64,000 bases of DNA from Kitasatospora humi (GTDB taxonomy: Bacteria > Actinomycetota > Actinomycetes > Streptomycetales > Streptomycetaceae): the NCBI RefSeq assembly GCF_020907985.1, contig NZ_JAJJPA010000008.1:1-64000 (forward strand), written 5' to 3'. This document shows, one piece after another, positions 36,341 through 44,246 of the stretch. A model generated the notes under the pieces. That model did no database searches and had not been told where the DNA came from. It saw nothing but the letters and a program-made list of their open reading frames with translations. Numbering within the stretch: position 1 is the stretch's first letter; each line of letters starts with the position of its first letter. The position numbers were made by a program, and so were the translations under genes.

Positions 36341-36368
36341 CATGCACGATCTGCATGGATCATGCATG
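36341..36368. promoter_or_regulatory. CATGCA palindromic operator candidate
   Basis: CATGCA (36341), TGCATG (36352) and CATGCATG (36361) form overlapping inverted repeats, including GCATG-GAT-CATGC. They sit in the gap between the XRE operon and the divergent HATPase gene, about 65-92 bases from the XRE start. They are AT-richer than the surroundings. Autoregulation by the XRE protein is the simplest reading. Confidence 0.55.
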
Positions 36369-36526
36369 CGGAGCCCATGCCCTAACCGTGGTGCATCGAG
36401 ATGGAGTTGTCTGGTCGTCAGCAGCTCGACCACCCTCGCAGCTCGCGATTCCCCGCTCCCGCATGACCGAGGCCCATCTGCGGTCTCGCATGCGCGGCTC
36501 TACCCAGTGGCTAAGGAGAAGCGCCG

Positions 36527-36804
36527 ATGACCCTCCGCTCGGACGCACAGAGGGGCGACACCGCGCACCAGCGGGACGCAGCGGCCGTTCCTCTCGCTTC
36601 GGAAGACGGCCGGGCGTCGAACACAACCGCGAGCCCCTCAGACCGCGCCGCCGCGCGTCGCGAGCGGCTCGTCACCGCCAGCAGCCACGTCCGAGAGGTC
36701 TCGACCGCCACCAGTTCGAGGACGGCCGGTGCAGCGACGGCTGCGGCCCCTGGCCGTGTAACAGCGTTGTCGACGCGGTCCAAGCCTGCGACGGTGACCA
36801 GTGA
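36527..36804 (+). pseudogene. Small Cys-containing protein, probably frameshifted
   Basis: A strong ribosome site (AAGGAG, 10 bases before the ATG at 36527) starts a frame beginning MTLRSDAQRGDTAHQ. From about 36,712 protein-like sequence moves to another frame: FEDGRCSDGCGPWPCNSVVD and AVQACDGDQ, ending with TGA at 36,802-36,804. That stop overlaps the GTG at 36801 as GTGA, a natural coupling to the HATPase start. One extra base after the AG at about 36,711 would join the halves. The Cys pattern (CxxxCGPWPC) looks like a genuine protein end. The function is unknown. Confidence 0.45.
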
Positions 36805-37579
36805 TCGCCTCCACTCACGCTCGGCGTATCTCGTTCATCGGCACCAAGCGCGACCACGTCCCGCCGGCCCGGGAAGCCGTCGTCCGAGTCGCGCGCTCGT
36901 GGGTGGGGTCGACCCGACTTCGCTGGGCGACATCGCGCTGGTCGCCGACGAGCTGCTCGCCAACGCGGTCATCCACGCGCCAGGAAGACTGCTGGCCGGC
37001 ATCTACCTCTCTCCGGACGGCGACCGGGTGGTGATCGAGGTCTACGACCCGTCGCGCCGGATGCCCACCGGCGCCGCGAACTTCGGCAACGACGAACTGA
37101 CCACCGGTCGAGGCATGCTGCTGATCGAGGGCCTGTCGGAGACCTGGGGCGCGGAACCGACGACCCATGGCAAGAAGGTCTGGGCCGAACTGGCGGTGCC
37201 CGCTGTCGCGGTACCCGAGCACCCTCGCTCGGCCCGCCGGGCGGCACTCATCGCCAGCCTCGTCCGCACCGACCGTCCCAGGCCCCGTCCCCACGCGCCC
37301 ACCTGGCCACGCGCCCGCGCGTACAGATGGTTCTCGCAGCACCGCTCGCCGCGCGCCTACCGACTCCGCCCGTGCTGGTCCAGGCGCACCGGCCGGGCGG
37401 TGACGGGGGCCGGTCGCTTTTTTCCCCGGGAGCGGTGGCTTGCCGAGGTCATCCCGCAGCTCGCGGGCCCCGAGCCGCACGTCTTCACCTCGACCTACCG
37501 CAGGGCGATCGACACCCGCCGCGATCGCCCTGCCGGCCCTCCCCGATGGCTGGCCCCGGCAGAGGTGGCGTCGCCGTAG
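36527..37579 (+). CDS. HATPase-domain protein, literal ORF with suspected frameshift
   Basis: The open frame is 350 residues. The kinase-like ATP-binding domain is clear from about residue 128: DIALVADELLANAVIHAPGR (N-box), VVIEVYDPSRRMPTG, and TTGRGMLLIEGLSETWGAEP (G-box), as in Streptomyces HATPase_c_2 regulators. The expected start of this domain, FIGTKRDHVPPAREAVVRVA, lies in a different frame that begins with the GTG at 36801. One extra G in the run at about 36,900-36,904 would join them (SWVG then VDPTSLGD). The literal N-terminal 125 residues therefore probably belong to another gene. The C-terminal region (WLAEVIPQLAGPEPHVFTST) is unrecognised. Confidence 0.6.
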   Translation: MTLRSDAQRGDTAHQRDAAAVPLASEDGRASNTTASPSDRAAARRERLVTASSHVREVSTATSSRTAGAATAAAPGRVTALSTRSKPATVTSDRLHSRSAYLVHRHQARPRPAGPGSRRPSRALVGGVDPTSLGDIALVADELLANAVIHAPGRLLAGIYLSPDGDRVVIEVYDPSRRMPTGAANFGNDELTTGRGMLLIEGLSETWGAEPTTHGKKVWAELAVPAVAVPEHPRSARRAALIASLVRTDRPRPRPHAPTWPRARAYRWFSQHRSPRAYRLRPCWSRRTGRAVTGAGRFFPRERWLAEVIPQLAGPEPHVFTSTYRRAIDTRRDRPAGPPRWLAPAEVASP

Positions 37580-37591
37580 TGTCTCCGCCGG

Positions 37592-38869
37592 CTACGCGGT
37601 CTGCCGACGGAGGTCGGTGAGCAGCTGGTCGAGCAGGTGTTCCTCCTCGATGCGGACGGCGTGCTCGGTGATGGCCGGGGCGAGGCCAGGGTCCCAGGGG
37701 GTGGGGGCCGGGATCCCGGTGGTGAGCGGGGTGCCGAGGCCGCGTTCGACGGCGGTGAGGTAGGAAGCGCTGTCGTAGCGCCAGGGGAGAGCGCCGGGGA
37801 GGCGGAGGACGCCGGAGGCGATGCGGATGCCGCCCCAGTCGAAGTCGCCGTGGTACGCGAGCCGGCAGCCCTGGTCGGCGAGGTGACCGAGCAGGCTGCG
37901 GGCGGCGACGGACAGTTGGCCTTCGACGCACACCAGCGGCGGGCAGTCGGAGCCCAGTTCGTCGGCGGCGGCCGCGAGGACGGCGGGGTTCTCGCAGACG
38001 TGGACCGTGCGCTCGGTGAGGTGGAGCTCGGCCAGCTGCCGGGTGAGCTGGCGTAGGGTCAGCAGGCAGGGTTCACCGCCTTCGCGGGCTGCCGCGAGAA
38101 TGCGCCCGGTGGTGCTGCTGGTGGAACCGGGCAGGCCGAGGACGAGGACGCGCGAGGAGAGTTCGTCCAGGGCCACGCCGACGGCCGCCCAGGCCGCCCG
38201 GCGGCCTTCGGCGCCGCTGGGCAGCTCGGTGGCGGCCAGGGCCCGGACGGCGGAGTGGACGAGCGCGGCGAGCGGACGGCCCTGGTCCAGGGCATGGGCG
38301 TCGCCGAGGGTGCGCGCGGCGAGGACGGGCAGCGTGAGTCCGTCGGCGGGGAGCTCGGCGAGGACCCGTACGGCGTCGGCGGCCAGCCGACGGGCTGTGG
38401 CCGGGTCGCCGCCCGCGAGCCGCCTGAGCAGGCCCGTCGCCGCCACCTTGGCCTGCCAGGAGGCGAGTTCGGGACGCTCGATGACAGCGGGGTGGTCAAG
38501 CTCGGCCAGTGCGCGTTGCCAGGCGGCGGCCAGGGCGGCGCCCTGCGCGCGCTTGTCGGTGACCGGGCCGGTGAGCGCCACCACGGCCGCGGCGAGCCCG
38601 TCCGGGCTGGCGCCGCTGGCCCGGAGCGTGCGGTCGACGGCGGCAAGCGAGACGGAGAGCGACCGGCCGGGGCGCGGGGACCGGCCCAGGAGGCGGGCGA
38701 CGGCCGCCCGTGCGGCGTCGTCGGCCTCGGCCAGGGAGACCGTGCCGTCGAGCGGCCGCCCGGCTTCCAGACGTCGGCGGGCGCGGTCGAGCAGCCAGGC
38801 GAGCTCGGGTGCGCCGAGCAGACGCTGGAGGCGGGGGAGGTCCATGGGGAGGTCCATGGAGAGGTCCAT
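37592..38869 (-). CDS. jetD: Wadjet JetD (DUF3323/DUF2399 nuclease subunit)
   Basis: This 425-residue protein corresponds to TIGR02679. The C-terminal DUF2399 TOPRIM-like region reads LAYHGDFDWGGIRIASGVL (acidic DxD motif at about 345), preceded by VCENPAVLAAAADELG, the Glu of the TOPRIM. JetD is the subunit that cuts closed circular DNA in Wadjet systems, related to topoisomerase VI A. It follows jetC by 2 bases. Three in-frame ATGs (38869, 38857, 38845) come from a 12-bp repeat; the first is taken. It converges on the HATPase gene. Both key acidic motifs look intact. Confidence 0.88.
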   Translation of the reverse strand: MDLSMDLPMDLPRLQRLLGAPELAWLLDRARRRLEAGRPLDGTVSLAEADDAARAAVARLLGRSPRPGRSLSVSLAAVDRTLRASGASPDGLAAAVVALTGPVTDKRAQGAALAAAWQRALAELDHPAVIERPELASWQAKVAATGLLRRLAGGDPATARRLAADAVRVLAELPADGLTLPVLAARTLGDAHALDQGRPLAALVHSAVRALAATELPSGAEGRRAAWAAVGVALDELSSRVLVLGLPGSTSSTTGRILAAAREGGEPCLLTLRQLTRQLAELHLTERTVHVCENPAVLAAAADELGSDCPPLVCVEGQLSVAARSLLGHLADQGCRLAYHGDFDWGGIRIASGVLRLPGALPWRYDSASYLTAVERGLGTPLTTGIPAPTPWDPGLAPAITEHAVRIEEEHLLDQLLTDLRRQTA

Positions 38870-38874
38870 GGTCA
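38839..38874 (-). repeat. 12-bp triple repeat across the jetC stop and jetD start
   Basis: GGTCCATGG plus three variable bases repeats at 38839, 38851 and 38863. It gives jetD three start codons (MDLSMDLPMDLP) and contains the jetC stop in its last unit. Confidence 0.9.
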
Positions 38875-41800
38875 GGCGAACAGCCCTTCCTGACGTTGCG
38901 GCGGAACCTCGCCGTCGGTCACCAGGGTGCGGTGCCGGCCGTCCCACTCCCAGCGGGTGACCAGGACGGCGGCGATCTCGTCGACGCGGGAGAGCTGGGC
39001 GATGGCGAGGCCCGGCACCTGCGGGTAACAGCCCCATTCGCGCTCGGAGGTCATCACCACGTCCAGGTCGAAGGCGGTGAGCAGCCCGAGCGACTTGGCC
39101 CGGGAGTCGTCGTCGACGCCGGCGAACGCCTCGTCCAGGGTGACCAGGCGCGGGGCGTGCGGGTTGCCGGCGGAGGCGTAGTGGGAGGACGCGGCGGCGA
39201 ACAACGGCAGGGAGACGGAGAGCACCCGCTCGCCGCCGGAGGCCGGGCCGGTGGCGGACTGCCACCTGCCGTGCTGGTGGCGCTCGATGCCGAACTCGTG
39301 CCAGGAGCGGTAGTCCATGGCGGTGGTGAGGTGTTCGAGCCAGGTGCCGGCGGGGTTGTCGGTGCGGGCGCGGTCGATCTGGGCCTGGAGGAACTCGCCG
39401 AGGGCGGTGCGGTCGGCGGCGGTCCAGGCGTCGGAGGACTGGCGCAGCAGGCGGTCGCGGGCGGCGGCCAGCCCGCCGGGGGCGTTGCGGGCGGGGCGCC
39501 AGACCAGGCGGAGCAGCATGCCGGTGCTGGTCGGGCGGTCCTTCAGTTCCTCGTTCATCTTCAGCACCTGGTGCTCGGCGGCGCTGACGAGCTCCTGGAG
39601 GGTTCCGGCCACCTCGGTGATCAGGTGGTTCTCCAGGATCTCCTGCTCGCGGGCGGAGAGCAGTTGCTGCCGGTCGGCCACCTCGGCCGTGAGGGCGGCC
39701 GCGAGCGCGGGGACGGAGCGTTCCCGGCCCTGGAAGACGACGTCGACGACCAGGCCGTCGTCCATCATGCGGGCGGCGGCCGTGTGCCCGTGGCGGGCCA
39801 GGGCGTCGGAGAGGTCCTTGAGCTCTTCGGTGATCCTGCGCTGCACGCGCTCCCACGCCGGGTCGGAGTCGTCGACGGACTCCAGCTCGCGCTCGACGGC
39901 GCGGGCGAGCCGGACGGCCGGCTCGGGAGCCCAGGAGTCGGAGGCATGCTCCAGCTCGGGCAGGGCGACGGCGAGCAGGCCGGTGGTGGCGAAGCGGCGC
40001 AGCGCGTCGATCGCCTCCGCCCGGGTGCGGGCGGTGTCCTCGATCTCACCGCGTACCCGGGTGCGCAGGGCGTCGGCGGCGGCCCGGCGACCGGTGGCGG
40101 CGTTCTGCTCGCGGCGGGTGGCGCGCTCGGTCTCCTCGCAGTCGCGCAGGGCGGCCTTGACCTCGTCGAGTTGGCGTTGCAGCTCGGCGACGGCCGCGCC
40201 CACGGTGGCCTTGAGCGTCTCGTGGCGCTCGCCGGCCGCGACGGCCTCCCGGACCGCCGCGCGGGAGCGCTCGGCGAGTTCGGCGGCGTGCTCGGCGGCG
40301 CGGGTGTGGTCGGCCTCCTCGGTGGCCAGTGCGGCACGGGCCGCGCGGGTTTCGCGTACGGCCGGCCAGAGTGCCGCCAGGGCCTCGCGGTAGGAGCCGA
40401 GCGCCTCGCGGATGCCGAGCAAGCCGGTGCTGCTGATTGGCAGCCGCAACTCGTCTGCGAGAGCCTGGAGGTCTTCCGCCGCCCGGTCAGCGTCGGCGGC
40501 GGCGTCGGCTGCGGCCCGGTCGGCGGTGACGCGGCGCTCGGCGGCCCGAGCGTGCTCCTGGTGGGCCGCCGCCACCCCGGCCTGGGCGGCCCGCAGGGGG
40601 GAGTCGTCCGGCAGTGCGGCCTGCTCCCCCGCGAGGGTGCGTGCGTCGGCCGCCAGGTTCTCGGACCGAGCCGTCAGATCCTGCAACCGCTCTGCGAGGC
40701 GGTCGAGTTCGGTGTTGACGGCGGCGATCCGGGCGCGCCTGGCCTGTTCGCGGGTGCTCTCGCCGAGGTACTCGGCGGTCGGCTTGGACCAGGCGCCGGT
40801 GAGGGCGCCGAGACGGAAGCGGCCGTCCAGGCCCACCCAGCTGCCGGTGTCCGGGAGATCGTCGTCCGCGTCGAGCAGGCCGATCCCGCTCAGCAGCCTC
40901 GAGACCAGTTCGTTCGGCAGGGCGGCGGCGGCCGGGTCGGCGCGGTCGACCGCCGGGCGCAGGATGTCGGCCAGCGAGCGCCCGTCCACCGGCGGGCCCA
41001 CGGTGAGCAGGGTGTCCCAGGTGCCGGCGGCGGCCAGTGAGCCGTCCGGGCCGACCCACGCGTCGAGCAGACCGGACGCCTCCAGGGCGGCTTCCAGCCC
41101 AGCGGTCTGGTGGTCCGGCAGGTGACCGGTGAAGTCGACCAGGCGCCAGAGCGGCGCGCCCGGGCGGTCCTGCCGGGCCTCGGGGGAGCGGGTGTGCGGC
41201 GCCTGCGGACCTCGCTGGCCGCCGGAGCTCAACTCCACGAGTTCGGCGTGCAGTTCTTCCGTCCGGGTGTGGAGCTCGCGCTGCTGGAGCTCCAGTGCCG
41301 CCCGCCGGGAGGCGAGTTCGGCGCCGACTGCGGAGGCGGTCTGCTGCGCCGCCGTACGGGAGGGGTCGGGCCCGTTCAACGTCTCAACCCACTCGGCGAG
41401 TTCGTCGAGCATGCCCTCAGGGTCGGCGGGTCGGAGCAGCGTACATGAGGCGAAGTACCCACGTACGGAAGAGAGGTAGTGCCGACCTGCCAGCGCGGCG
41501 TTCTCCTCGGCCTCGGCCCGCAGGTCGGCCCGGCGGGCCAGGTCCTCATCGGCATCCGCCAACTGCCGCCTGCTCCGGTCGAGTTCCCGCAGCGAGTCCT
41601 GGGTGGCAGCCAACTGCTCCTCGACCAGGACGACTGAACGCAGCCGCCGGTCGGTGAACTCGGCGGAGCTCCGCTGCGTGGCCTCGGGCGGATCCCCCGC
41701 TGCGAGCGGGAGGCTGACCCGGTCGGTGTGCTCCCGCTCCACTCCGGCGGCCGTAGCCGCCTCTGCGGCCCTGGCCATGGCGGAGTCCTGCGCCCGGTCG

Positions 41801-42975
41801 GCGGCTTCGGCGCGCGAGCGCGCCGAGCCGAGCCGGGTGACGTACCGGGTCAGCTCATCCTCGGCGCGGGTGCGGTCCGCCTCGGCGCGTTCGGCGTCCC
41901 GGGCGGTGCGTCCGGCGAGGTCGGCGGCCTGCTCCAGCTCGCGGGCGCTGCGCATCTCCGGGCCGGCCCGCAGCGCCTCGTCCCGGGCCCGCAGGCCGGA
42001 GCGCAGCTGGTCCAGCTCCTCCAGCCGGGCCTCGGTCGTCTCCAGTGCCGCTCCTGCCGCCTCGAAGTCCTGTTCTGCGGCGTTCAGTTCGGTGCGCAGC
42101 GCCTCGTAGCGGGAGTGCTGCGCCCGGGGCGCGCGGGCCTTGCGCCGCGCGGCCACCCGGGCGTACCGGCGGTAGTGCTCCAGGAAGCCGGTGGCGGCGC
42201 GCTCGGCGGCGACCATGACCGCCAGCTGCTCCTTCTCCTCGTCCAGCGAGCGGAACGCCTCCGCCACGTCGGCGATCACCGCCTGGTCCATCGGTGGTAG
42301 CGACTCAGTCAGAGCCTGGGAGAGCGCCTTCTCGCTGGGTCGCTTGGACAGCTGCGGCTGGCGCAGCTGGACCAGCAGGTCGACCAGGGCCGCGTAGCGC
42401 TGCTCGCCGAGGCCGAACAGCGCCTCGTCCACCGCCCGCCGGTACGACCGCGCCGAGTCGTACACCAGGCCGCGCCCGTCCAGCGCCTCGGCCAGCCGGT
42501 CGCGGGTGATCGCGGCGCCGGTGGAGTCCAGCAGCCGCAGCTCGGGGCCGATCCGCCGGTCGGTGACGAAGTACCAGTGCCGGGCGATACCCCGGCCGCT
42601 GACCGCCTTGAGGCCGCAGCCCAGGGTGGTGTAGTGCGCGGCGCCGTCCTCGTCCAGGCGGCCGAACTCGATCCAGGTGTAGCCGAGCCGTTCGGGGTGC
42701 GGGTGCTCGCCGCCCAGCAGGAGGTTCCACTCCATGCGCTTCTTCGGGTCGGCGTCCGGCTCGACCCTGTGCGGAGAGAGGTCACCGTCCAGCAGGAAGG
42801 GCAGGGTCAGGGCGAGCACCTTGGACTTGCCGGTGCCGTTGTTGCCGCGCAGCAGCAGGCGGCCGTCGCGGAAGTGGAACTCCTCGACGTCGTAGTAGAA
42901 GAGGTCGACCAGGCCGACCCGCAGCGGCTGCCAGCGGGCGCGGCCGGGCGACGGCAGCGCGACAGTCGGGTTCAT
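38872..42975 (-). CDS. jetC: Wadjet JetC (SMC-like ATPase, TIGR02680)
   Basis: This 1,367-residue SbcC/MukB-like motor has Walker A GNNGTGKSK at residue about 44. A very long coiled coil (about 230-1,050, rich in Ala/Glu/Arg, with a hinge-like region near 640-760) follows. The C-terminal ABC signature is ASGGERVLSVSLPL, with Walker B PRLVTLDEAFAGVDD. It forms the ring that extrudes DNA loops to detect small circles. The ATG at 42975 overlaps the jetB stop as ATGA. All ATPase motifs are intact. It is the core of the cassette. Confidence 0.93.
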   Translation of the reverse strand: MNPTVALPSPGRARWQPLRVGLVDLFYYDVEEFHFRDGRLLLRGNNGTGKSKVLALTLPFLLDGDLSPHRVEPDADPKKRMEWNLLLGGEHPHPERLGYTWIEFGRLDEDGAAHYTTLGCGLKAVSGRGIARHWYFVTDRRIGPELRLLDSTGAAITRDRLAEALDGRGLVYDSARSYRRAVDEALFGLGEQRYAALVDLLVQLRQPQLSKRPSEKALSQALTESLPPMDQAVIADVAEAFRSLDEEKEQLAVMVAAERAATGFLEHYRRYARVAARRKARAPRAQHSRYEALRTELNAAEQDFEAAGAALETTEARLEELDQLRSGLRARDEALRAGPEMRSARELEQAADLAGRTARDAERAEADRTRAEDELTRYVTRLGSARSRAEAADRAQDSAMARAAEAATAAGVEREHTDRVSLPLAAGDPPEATQRSSAEFTDRRLRSVVLVEEQLAATQDSLRELDRSRRQLADADEDLARRADLRAEAEENAALAGRHYLSSVRGYFASCTLLRPADPEGMLDELAEWVETLNGPDPSRTAAQQTASAVGAELASRRAALELQQRELHTRTEELHAELVELSSGGQRGPQAPHTRSPEARQDRPGAPLWRLVDFTGHLPDHQTAGLEAALEASGLLDAWVGPDGSLAAAGTWDTLLTVGPPVDGRSLADILRPAVDRADPAAAALPNELVSRLLSGIGLLDADDDLPDTGSWVGLDGRFRLGALTGAWSKPTAEYLGESTREQARRARIAAVNTELDRLAERLQDLTARSENLAADARTLAGEQAALPDDSPLRAAQAGVAAAHQEHARAAERRVTADRAAADAAADADRAAEDLQALADELRLPISSTGLLGIREALGSYREALAALWPAVRETRAARAALATEEADHTRAAEHAAELAERSRAAVREAVAAGERHETLKATVGAAVAELQRQLDEVKAALRDCEETERATRREQNAATGRRAAADALRTRVRGEIEDTARTRAEAIDALRRFATTGLLAVALPELEHASDSWAPEPAVRLARAVERELESVDDSDPAWERVQRRITEELKDLSDALARHGHTAAARMMDDGLVVDVVFQGRERSVPALAAALTAEVADRQQLLSAREQEILENHLITEVAGTLQELVSAAEHQVLKMNEELKDRPTSTGMLLRLVWRPARNAPGGLAAARDRLLRQSSDAWTAADRTALGEFLQAQIDRARTDNPAGTWLEHLTTAMDYRSWHEFGIERHQHGRWQSATGPASGGERVLSVSLPLFAAASSHYASAGNPHAPRLVTLDEAFAGVDDDSRAKSLGLLTAFDLDVVMTSEREWGCYPQVPGLAIAQLSRVDEIAAVLVTRWEWDGRHRTLVTDGEVPPQRQEGLFA

Positions 42976-44246
42976 CGGGTCCTCTTGCCTTTCGTGCTCT
43001 TCGCGGACTTCTGGGTGCTCTTCCGGGGAGCGCTCTGGCCGGGCTCCAGCAGGATCGTCTCGCCGACCCGGTAGCGGTCCAGCGCCGGACGGGGGCGGAC
43101 GGCCGGGGCGCCGTCCGCGGTTGCCGCGCGTTCCAGCAGCCCGAGCGCGACCAGCCGTTCGGCGGCCTGTTCGGTCAGCTCGATCTCGGTGCCGGGGGTG
43201 GTCGCGCTGCGCCGCCAGAACCCGGCGTGCTCCAGCGCCCAGCCAGCCACCTGGCGGTGCAGCTCGGTGAGTGGGACGGTACTTCCCTTCCCAGCCAGGT
43301 ACTCGGCGAGTAGGAGTGCCACATGGCCGTCGGTGCCCTGCTCCGGCATCCGGAGATCCGTCAGGTCGTCGTCCGGGTCCACCATGGCGATGCCCTCGGC
43401 CCGCACCTCCGGTACCAGCCCGGTGAGTTCGCTGATGCGGCGGGTCAGCGCGCCGCGCTGGGAGGCGAGATAGGCGCTCTCGGCCTCTGACAGCCCGTCG
43501 GCGTACAGCACCGGATCGTCCAGCAGCCGCCGGGTCAGCGTGTGGCGCAGGGCCCGGTTGCGCAGTTCGTCGCTGTCCGGCAGCACCTCGGCGTTGAGTT
43601 CGGCCAGCCGCTCCGCGAAGCCGCCGGCGCGTACGGTGCTCGGGCCGCGCCGGGACACCAGCAGCCCGGCCAGCACCCGGCGGTCCACGTCGTACAGGGC
43701 GTCACCGGCCGACTTGAGGAAGGCGTCCTCGTCGCCGGCGACCTTGGCCAGCACGCCCCACTCCAGCAGCAGCCGGACCACCGCCACCAGGTCGGTGCGC
43801 TGCTCGCGGTCGGAGAGGGTGAAGTCGATGCCGGCAGTCTCCAGCACCGGGTCCGCTGCCGCGAGGACCACCTGCTCGGCCAGCCGGCCCAGCGCGATCT
43901 GGTGCTCGGCACGTTCCAGCACCGCCAGGCACAGGCAGACCAGGACGTAGCGCCGCCGGGAGAACGGGAGTCCGGTGCGCTGGTCCCGTGCCGGGTGGGT
44001 CGGATCGCTGTCCTGGCCCGGAATGCGGCGCAGCCGGGCCACCTCGGAGTCCACCAGCAGGGCCCAGCCGGTGTTCCGCTCGAACCAGGTGCGCAGTTCG
44101 GCCGCGTGCTGCCGGACCAGGCGGAACTCCTCGGAGTGGGGACCGCCCGCGCGCAGCAGCGGCCGGCGCAGCAGTGCCCGCGCGGCCCGGCGGAACTCCT
44201 CCGCCCGCTGCGCGGCGAGGACGTCGCCCAGGCGGTTGTCACTCAC
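42972..44246 (-). CDS. jetB: Wadjet JetB (DUF2398, TIGR02678)
   Basis: This 424-residue protein (VSDNRLGDVLAAQRAEEFRR, then FSRRRYVLVCLCLAVLERAE, and LVAVVRLLLEWGVL) matches the DUF2398 family, the winged-helix/KITE-like partner that bridges JetA and JetC. The GTG at 44246 overlaps the jetA stop by 8 bases, and the longer frame upstream lies inside jetA. The C-terminal 40 residues are basic and low-complexity (PRKSTQKSAKSTKGKR), probably DNA-binding. The gene order jetA-jetB-jetC-jetD is the standard one. Confidence 0.9.
   Translation of the reverse strand: MSDNRLGDVLAAQRAEEFRRAARALLRRPLLRAGGPHSEEFRLVRQHAAELRTWFERNTGWALLVDSEVARLRRIPGQDSDPTHPARDQRTGLPFSRRRYVLVCLCLAVLERAEHQIALGRLAEQVVLAAADPVLETAGIDFTLSDREQRTDLVAVVRLLLEWGVLAKVAGDEDAFLKSAGDALYDVDRRVLAGLLVSRRGPSTVRAGGFAERLAELNAEVLPDSDELRNRALRHTLTRRLLDDPVLYADGLSEAESAYLASQRGALTRRISELTGLVPEVRAEGIAMVDPDDDLTDLRMPEQGTDGHVALLLAEYLAGKGSTVPLTELHRQVAGWALEHAGFWRRSATTPGTEIELTEQAAERLVALGLLERAATADGAPAVRPRPALDRYRVGETILLEPGQSAPRKSTQKSAKSTKGKRTR

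Noticed and set aside
38710..41040. A 776-codon open frame antisense to jetC
   Set aside because: A Gly/Arg/Val-rich shadow of the coiled-coil gene with no domain.
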